Assembly: GCA_963741135.1 (NCBI GenBank)
Contig: CAVUHC010000006.1
Location: 930,001-994,000 of the forward strand
DNA length: 64,000 bases
From: Gp6-AA40 sp963741135
GTDB taxonomy: Bacteria; Acidobacteriota; Vicinamibacteria; Vicinamibacterales; UBA2999
Direction: 5' to 3'
Position 1 is the stretch's first letter, and the number at the start of each line of letters is the position of its first letter. Below, piece by piece: positions 60,370 to 64,000 of this stretch. A program made the translations under genes and the position numbers. The notes beneath the pieces are model-generated. The model worked only from the letters and a program-made list of their open reading frames with translations. It had not been told where the DNA came from and made no database searches.

Positions 60370-60812
60370 AGGCGCTGTTCGTCGATACGGCGGGCTGGAT
60401 GGCGTGCGCGGATAGCGCCGATCCGGCGCATGCCCGATCTTGCGCGGCGCGCGACGCAGCGCTCGAAGTCGGCCAGAAGCTGGTGACGACGGATTTCGTC
60501 GTCGACGAAACCCTCACACTGATCCGCGTGCGACTCGGTGTGGAGGCGGCGGAAGCCTGGTGGCAGCAGGTGGACGGCAGCCCGCGGCTTCGGTGGGAGC
60601 GCATCGACAGCGACCGCTTCGAGAAGGCGCGTCATCTGTTCTTTCGATACCGCGACAAGGATTTCTCGTTCACCGACTGCACCAGCTTTGTGGTCATGCG
60701 CGAAATGCGGTTAACGCACGCGATCACGACCGACGGTCATTTTCGCCAGATGGGCCTGCAGATGTTGCCAGGGGCGCGTGGTCGCACGCAGCCGAAGTCG
60801 CGCCGCCGGTAG
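60366..60812 (+). CDS. PIN-domain toxin ribonuclease
   Basis: The GTG start at 60366 overlaps the antitoxin stop (GTGA). The 148-aa protein has the PIN acidic set: D7 in LFVDTAGW, the DxxxxE pair in TTDFVVDETLTL (D43, E48 region) and DFSFTDCTSFVVM (about D98 and D103). VapC-type toxins cut tRNA or rRNA and are held in check by the paired antitoxin. The C-terminus is basic. The arrangement is a standard type II module. Confidence 0.85.
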   Translation: MKALFVDTAGWMACADSADPAHARSCAARDAALEVGQKLVTTDFVVDETLTLIRVRLGVEAAEAWWQQVDGSPRLRWERIDSDRFEKARHLFFRYRDKDFSFTDCTSFVVMREMRLTHAITTDGHFRQMGLQMLPGARGRTQPKSRRR

Positions 60813-60877
60813 GCGGGCGGCAACGTGCGCGAGCGGTCGCCGCGCTGAACCATCCAGGTGGCAGAACGGCGCCCAAG

Positions 60878-60962
60878 CCGTAGCGCGAAGCGCGATGCTG
60901 CGGGCCTGCCTCGCTGGAGCGCGAAGCGCGACACCGGGCTTGCCGTAGCGCGAGGCGCGAAG
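60878..60962. repeat. Three units of a GTAGCGCGAAGCGCGA-type repeat
   Basis: GTAGCGCGAAGCGCGA at about 60879-60894, GAGCGCGAAGCGCGA at 60915-60929 and GTAGCGCGAGGCGCGAAGG at 60943-60961; each is a small palindrome. It fills the gap before the SDR gene. Confidence 0.65.
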
Positions 60963-60981
60963 GCGGGTTACGCTGGTCGGG

Positions 60982-62544
60982 ATGTCGCCCACCACAATCA
61001 CGCCTCCAACGGACGAGCCCGCTGCCCTCGTTGAACGGCTCCGCGCCACCACGGAAGCTCTAGAATCGATCGCCGCGAATCGCAACCTGCTCGACGTCCT
61101 GTCGGACGATGACCGCAGGCGCTTCCTGCGCGCCTTGACAACCGCCCGCGGCCCGGCCAGCCGCTCGCGGCGGCGCCTGGCAAAAGCGACGGCGCGCGAG
61201 GAGAGAGCAGCGCGAGTGGGCCGCGATCGCGGCGTCCGCTCCGAAACCGGGATACACACCCTTCGCCGGCGTCCTGTGTTCACCACGCCCAATGTGTTCC
61301 CACCAGCCGGATTCCAACCGGAGGATCGCCTTTGGAATTGGGAGTTGAACGTTGGGAGTTGGGAGCCGAGCCTTGGGAGCGGCGAGCCTCGCGAGTCCGT
61401 CGAGCCACAGACCTGCTACATCTGCAAAGCGAAGTACTCAACCATCCATCATTTCTACGACCAGCTGTGCGCTGAGTGCGCCAGGCTGAACTTCGCCAAG
61501 CGCACCGAGCTTGCCGACCTGCGCGGACGTGTGGCGCTCGTCACCGGCGGACGCGTAAAGATCGGCTATCAGGCCGGCCTCAAGCTGCTGCGTGCCGGCG
61601 CGCATCTGATCGTGACGACGCGCTTTCCGCGCGACTCGGCGTCGCGGTATGCGCGCGAGGCCGATTTCGACGAGTGGAAGGATCGCCTCGAGATCTTCGG
61701 CCTCGACTTGCGCCACACGCCGAGCGTCGAGATGTTCTGCCGGCGGCTGCTCGCCACGCGCGACCGGCTGGATTTCATCATCAACAATGCCTGCCAGACT
61801 GTTCGTCGTCCTCCCGACTTCTACGCCCACATGATGGCCGGTGAGACCGCGCTGCATTCTCGGGACTCGCGACTCGCGATTCGGGATTCGAATCCCGAAT
61901 CACGGATCTCGAATCCCGATATCTTCGGTGTGGCCGGGCTCACGCACGCGGCGCAGTTGTCACAGGTGCGTCTGCTGCCGGAGGAGTTCCGCGCGCAAGA
62001 GGATCTGTTTCCCGAAGGGATGCTCGATACGGATCTTCAGCAGGTCGACTTGCGCGGGCGCAACTCCTGGCGTCTGTTGCTGGCCGAAGTCTCGACGGTG
62101 GAGCTGCTCGAAGTGCAGCTCGTGAACGCTATCGCGCCGTTCATCATCAACGCGCGACTCAAATCGCTGATGCTGCGCACCCCGGAACGCGACAAGCACA
62201 TCGTCAACGTGTCAGCCGTCGAAGGTCAGTTCTATCGAAGGTTCAAAACGACGCGCCACCCGCACACAAACATGGCGAAAGCGGCGCTGAACATGATGAC
62301 GCGGACCGCGGCGACCGACTATCACGCCGACGGGATTCACATGAACAGCGTCGACACTGGTTGGGTCACGGATGAAGACGCGGCGGCGATCGCCGCGCGG
62401 AAGACCGACGAGCAGGGCTTTCATCCGCCGCTCGACATCGTCGATGGCGCCGCGCGGATCGTCGATCCAATCGTCAGCGGCATGAACACCGGCCGCCACA
62501 TGTGGGGTCAGTTCCTGAAGGACTACCAGCCGACCGACTGGTAA
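60982..62544 (+). CDS. SDR-family oxidoreductase with N-terminal extension and in-frame repeat insertions
   Basis: This 520-aa protein has a helical N-terminus, then a Cys motif (CYICKAKYSTIHHFYDQLCA with ECA), then a Rossmann domain: RVALVTGGRVKIGYQAGLKL, FIINNACQT and HIVNVSAVEGQF with a probable NMAKAALNM active-site region (the usual Tyr of YxxxK is not evident). Two insertions come from repeats: WNWELNVGSWEPSLGSGE (61330-61385) and SRDSRLAIRDSNPESRISNP (61858-61920). The usual SDR length is near 250-400, and the excess is explained by the extension and the insertions. Substrate unknown. Confidence 0.8.
   Translation: MSPTTITPPTDEPAALVERLRATTEALESIAANRNLLDVLSDDDRRRFLRALTTARGPASRSRRRLAKATAREERAARVGRDRGVRSETGIHTLRRRPVFTTPNVFPPAGFQPEDRLWNWELNVGSWEPSLGSGEPRESVEPQTCYICKAKYSTIHHFYDQLCAECARLNFAKRTELADLRGRVALVTGGRVKIGYQAGLKLLRAGAHLIVTTRFPRDSASRYAREADFDEWKDRLEIFGLDLRHTPSVEMFCRRLLATRDRLDFIINNACQTVRRPPDFYAHMMAGETALHSRDSRLAIRDSNPESRISNPDIFGVAGLTHAAQLSQVRLLPEEFRAQEDLFPEGMLDTDLQQVDLRGRNSWRLLLAEVSTVELLEVQLVNAIAPFIINARLKSLMLRTPERDKHIVNVSAVEGQFYRRFKTTRHPHTNMAKAALNMMTRTAATDYHADGIHMNSVDTGWVTDEDAAAIAARKTDEQGFHPPLDIVDGAARIVDPIVSGMNTGRHMWGQFLKDYQPTDW
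61330..61380. repeat. Intragenic TTGGGAG-type tract
   Basis: TTTGGAATTGGGAGTTGAAC then GTTGGGAGTTGGGAGCC, in frame inside the SDR gene. The same word family is intergenic at 36501, 39666 and 42529. Confidence 0.75.
61858..61920. repeat. Intragenic GGGATTCGGGATTC-type palindrome
   Basis: TCTCGGGACTCGCGACTCGC to GATTCGGGATTCGAATCCCG and ATCTCGAATCCCGAT form an inverted tract inside the SDR gene. It is related to the intergenic palindrome at 47022-47074. Confidence 0.75.
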
Positions 62545-62547
62545 ATT

Positions 62548-62588
62548 TCAACCACGAAGGGCGCGAAGGACACGTCCTTCGTGGTTGA
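62548..62588. terminator. Hairpin CAACCACGAAGG / CCTTCGTGGTTG between convergent genes
   Basis: Perfect outer arms of 12 bp, 4 bp after the SDR stop and 12 bp before the NHL lipoprotein stop. It is placed to end both transcripts. It shares ACCACGAAGG with 35379-35415. Confidence 0.6.
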
Positions 62589-62599
62589 GATCTTCTCAT

Positions 62600-63880
62600 T
62601 TAGTTCGTCGAGGTCGCTTTGTAGCGCAGCTCCTGGCCCACGAGCTTCGCCGGATCGGCATTCGGCTTCGGCCGGAACTTCTGCACGCGGCCGTTGAACA
62701 CTTCGGCGAGGTACAAGTTGCCGTCCTGGTCGGTAGTCATCGAGTGCGGCCCATTGAACTGGCCAGGCTGGCCGCCGGGTCCACCCCACCCGTACAGGTA
62801 ATTCCCGTTCAGGTCGTACTTGAGGATCCGGTTGGTCCCGCCGTCCGCGACCCACAGGAACTGGTCCGCCGAAATGAGATGGGTGTACGGCGATGACCGG
62901 ACGCCTGTTGTGAACATGTCGAGGAACTTGCCGTTCTCGTCGAAGATCTGAAAGCGCCGGTGCGTGCGATCCACGACGAAGAGCCGGCGGTCGGCGCTGA
63001 TCTGGATGCTGTGGACGGTATTGAACTCATTCGGTCCAGGATTCTTCGGATCCTTCGGAGGGCCGCCCCAGTCCATCAGGAAGGTGCCGTCTTTGTCGAA
63101 TTTCGCGACGCGTGTGCCGCCGTACCCGTCGCTGATGAAGAACGTCCCGTCCGGGAGCCAGGCGATGTCGGTCGGCCGGTCGAAGAGCTTTCCTCCGTCG
63201 CGTCCCCTCTGGCCTTTCGTGCCGAGCGTCATCACGAGTTTGCCGTCGTAGGTGAACTTGTAGATCACGTGCAGCTGGTCGTCGATGAGCCAGACGTGCT
63301 TCTCGGGATCGTACGGGCTCATCTTGATCTTGTGCGGCCCGCGCCCGCACTTGCCCTCGAAGATCTTGTCGAGATCGTTCCACCACTGGACCATCTTGCC
63401 TTCACGGTCCATCACCATGATCGCGTGGTGATAGCGCCGCTCCCATCCGCGCTTTTCAACGGGCTCACACGTAGCGCTGAGACCATCGCCATTGCCGGTG
63501 GCGTTGCCGCGGGAAGGCGTGAGCATGCTGTACGGCGTCCAGGGTTTCGCGCCCGCCGGCAGCGGCAGTTCGCCGCGCTGCGCAATCCAGATGCGGTCCG
63601 GCGTTTCGGCGTACACCGCGCCAACCGATCCCCATGTCCAGCCGTCATGCTTGACGCCGTCTGCCGCGTCCTGGAGAGGCTGCGGCCAGTTCTCGACCAG
63701 CTCGTACGGCCCGTACTCCTCCTGCCCGCCCTTCTCCACCGAGGCAGCTGGAGCCGCGGCGGTAGCGGTGGCCGACGAACTGGCGGAACTCGTCGGCGAT
63801 GAATTGCATCCTGCAAAGGCCACAGGTCCGAGCAGACCTATCGACAACAGGATCGTGAACGATCGCATTCGAAGGCGCAT
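62600..63880 (-). CDS. NHL-repeat lipoprotein
   Basis: ATG 63880 with GAGAGGAG 8 bp upstream gives 426 aa with a lipoprotein signal (LLSIGLLGPVAFAGC, Cys24). A Ser/Ala/Thr-rich spacer follows (SSPTSSASSSATATAAAPAA). The propeller contains HKIKMSPYDPEKHVWLIDDQ, RPTDIAWLPDGTFFISDGY with GTRVAKFDKDG, and HSMTTDQDGNLYLAEVFN with RVQKF. It is therefore a surface or periplasmic anchored NHL protein, with a length normal for the family. It converges on the SDR gene. Confidence 0.88.
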   Translation of the reverse strand: MRLRMRSFTILLSIGLLGPVAFAGCNSSPTSSASSSATATAAAPAASVEKGGQEEYGPYELVENWPQPLQDAADGVKHDGWTWGSVGAVYAETPDRIWIAQRGELPLPAGAKPWTPYSMLTPSRGNATGNGDGLSATCEPVEKRGWERRYHHAIMVMDREGKMVQWWNDLDKIFEGKCGRGPHKIKMSPYDPEKHVWLIDDQLHVIYKFTYDGKLVMTLGTKGQRGRDGGKLFDRPTDIAWLPDGTFFISDGYGGTRVAKFDKDGTFLMDWGGPPKDPKNPGPNEFNTVHSIQISADRRLFVVDRTHRRFQIFDENGKFLDMFTTGVRSSPYTHLISADQFLWVADGGTNRILKYDLNGNYLYGWGGPGGQPGQFNGPHSMTTDQDGNLYLAEVFNGRVQKFRPKPNADPAKLVGQELRYKATSTN

Positions 63881-63936
63881 CGTGAATCTCCTCTCGCGAT
63901 TGCCGGGTGTGCGGGGAGTCTAGTCGATGGCAACAA

Positions 63937-63985
63937 AAGGGGGAAGGGGGAAGGGGGAAGGGGTTAGGGAGTTGGGGGTTAGGCA
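63937..63985. repeat. GGGGGAA / GGGGTTAG tract at the window end
   Basis: AGGGGGAAGGGGGAAGGGGG then GTTAGGGAGTTGGGGGTTAG. It combines the G-rich and TTAGGG-type words seen at 28757-28815. Nothing else is recognised up to base 64000. Confidence 0.6.
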
Positions 63986-64000
63986 CTTGCCCTCGCGCGG

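Overview
The window is high-GC bacterial DNA and most resembles a soil or sediment Acidobacteriota genome, probably of the Vicinamibacteria type. This is inferred from gene content, not from a marker gene. The evidence is: two TonB-dependent receptors with an N-terminal carboxypeptidase-regulatory-like domain; a TIGR02999-type ECF sigma factor next to a Ser/Thr kinase fused to a TolB/WD40 propeller; a DUF1501/DUF1800 pair; an SBBP propeller; many exported NHL, kelch and YncE-like propellers; and a dense load of short dispersed repeats. No rRNA, complete tRNA, CRISPR array, integrase or transposase gene was seen.

Layout. 1-2.3 kb: 3' end of a RapA-like SNF2 helicase, an unknown protein and a NUDIX hydrolase. 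2.3-3.05 kb: gene and tRNA debris with repeats. 3.05-7.4 kb: minus-strand set Rieske, DUF1800, DUF1501, porin-like protein. 7.7-11.2 kb: HD-domain protein, a broken monoacylglycerol-lipase-like gene and two tandem exported kelch proteins. 11.2-15.2 kb: small exported proteins, then a DNA methyltransferase overlapping a PD-(D/E)XK nuclease (likely restriction-modification) and a NAPE-PLD-like hydrolase. 15.6-27.1 kb: exported propellers and hydrolases (two penicillin/AHL-acylase-family enzymes, VOC protein, tannase family, PQQ sugar dehydrogenase with a frameshift). 27.4-36.5 kb: amidohydrolase, HerA-like ATPase, PEP-mutase family, M20 peptidase, flavin-binding protein, alpha/beta hydrolase, VOC protein, metallo-beta-lactamase fold. 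36.7-46.8 kb: two TonB receptors around a second MBL enzyme, an SBBP propeller, a GlcG/HbpS protein and a diheme cytochrome c. 47.1-51.6 kb: spermidine-synthase-like membrane protein with TPRs, and an NHL protein. 51.8-60.1 kb: small exported protein, membrane TIR protein, HExxH peptidase divergent from an ECF sigma factor, the kinase-propeller gene, a second HExxH peptidase gene and remnants of another sigma factor and kinase. 59.3-64 kb: Uma2 nuclease-like protein, Phd/PIN toxin-antitoxin pair, SDR protein, NHL lipoprotein.

Working together: most genes encode exported enzymes or surface propellers with outer-membrane receptors, which fits a scavenger of esters, amides, sugars and peptides. 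Defence or conflict functions are interspersed (methyltransferase plus nuclease, TIR, Phd/PIN, Uma2, HerA-like ATPase).

The most unusual property is the repeat landscape. A roughly 255-bp element with terminal inverted repeats and no ORF is present in six near-complete copies plus fragments, often beside truncated genes. A 131-bp hairpin element, several short hairpin families and GGGATC-, TTGGGAG- and TTAGGGG-type tracts fill the gaps. Two of these tract types lie in frame inside the spermidine-synthase-like and SDR genes. Four genes that otherwise look intact carry five frame breaks, each most simply explained by one extra base.
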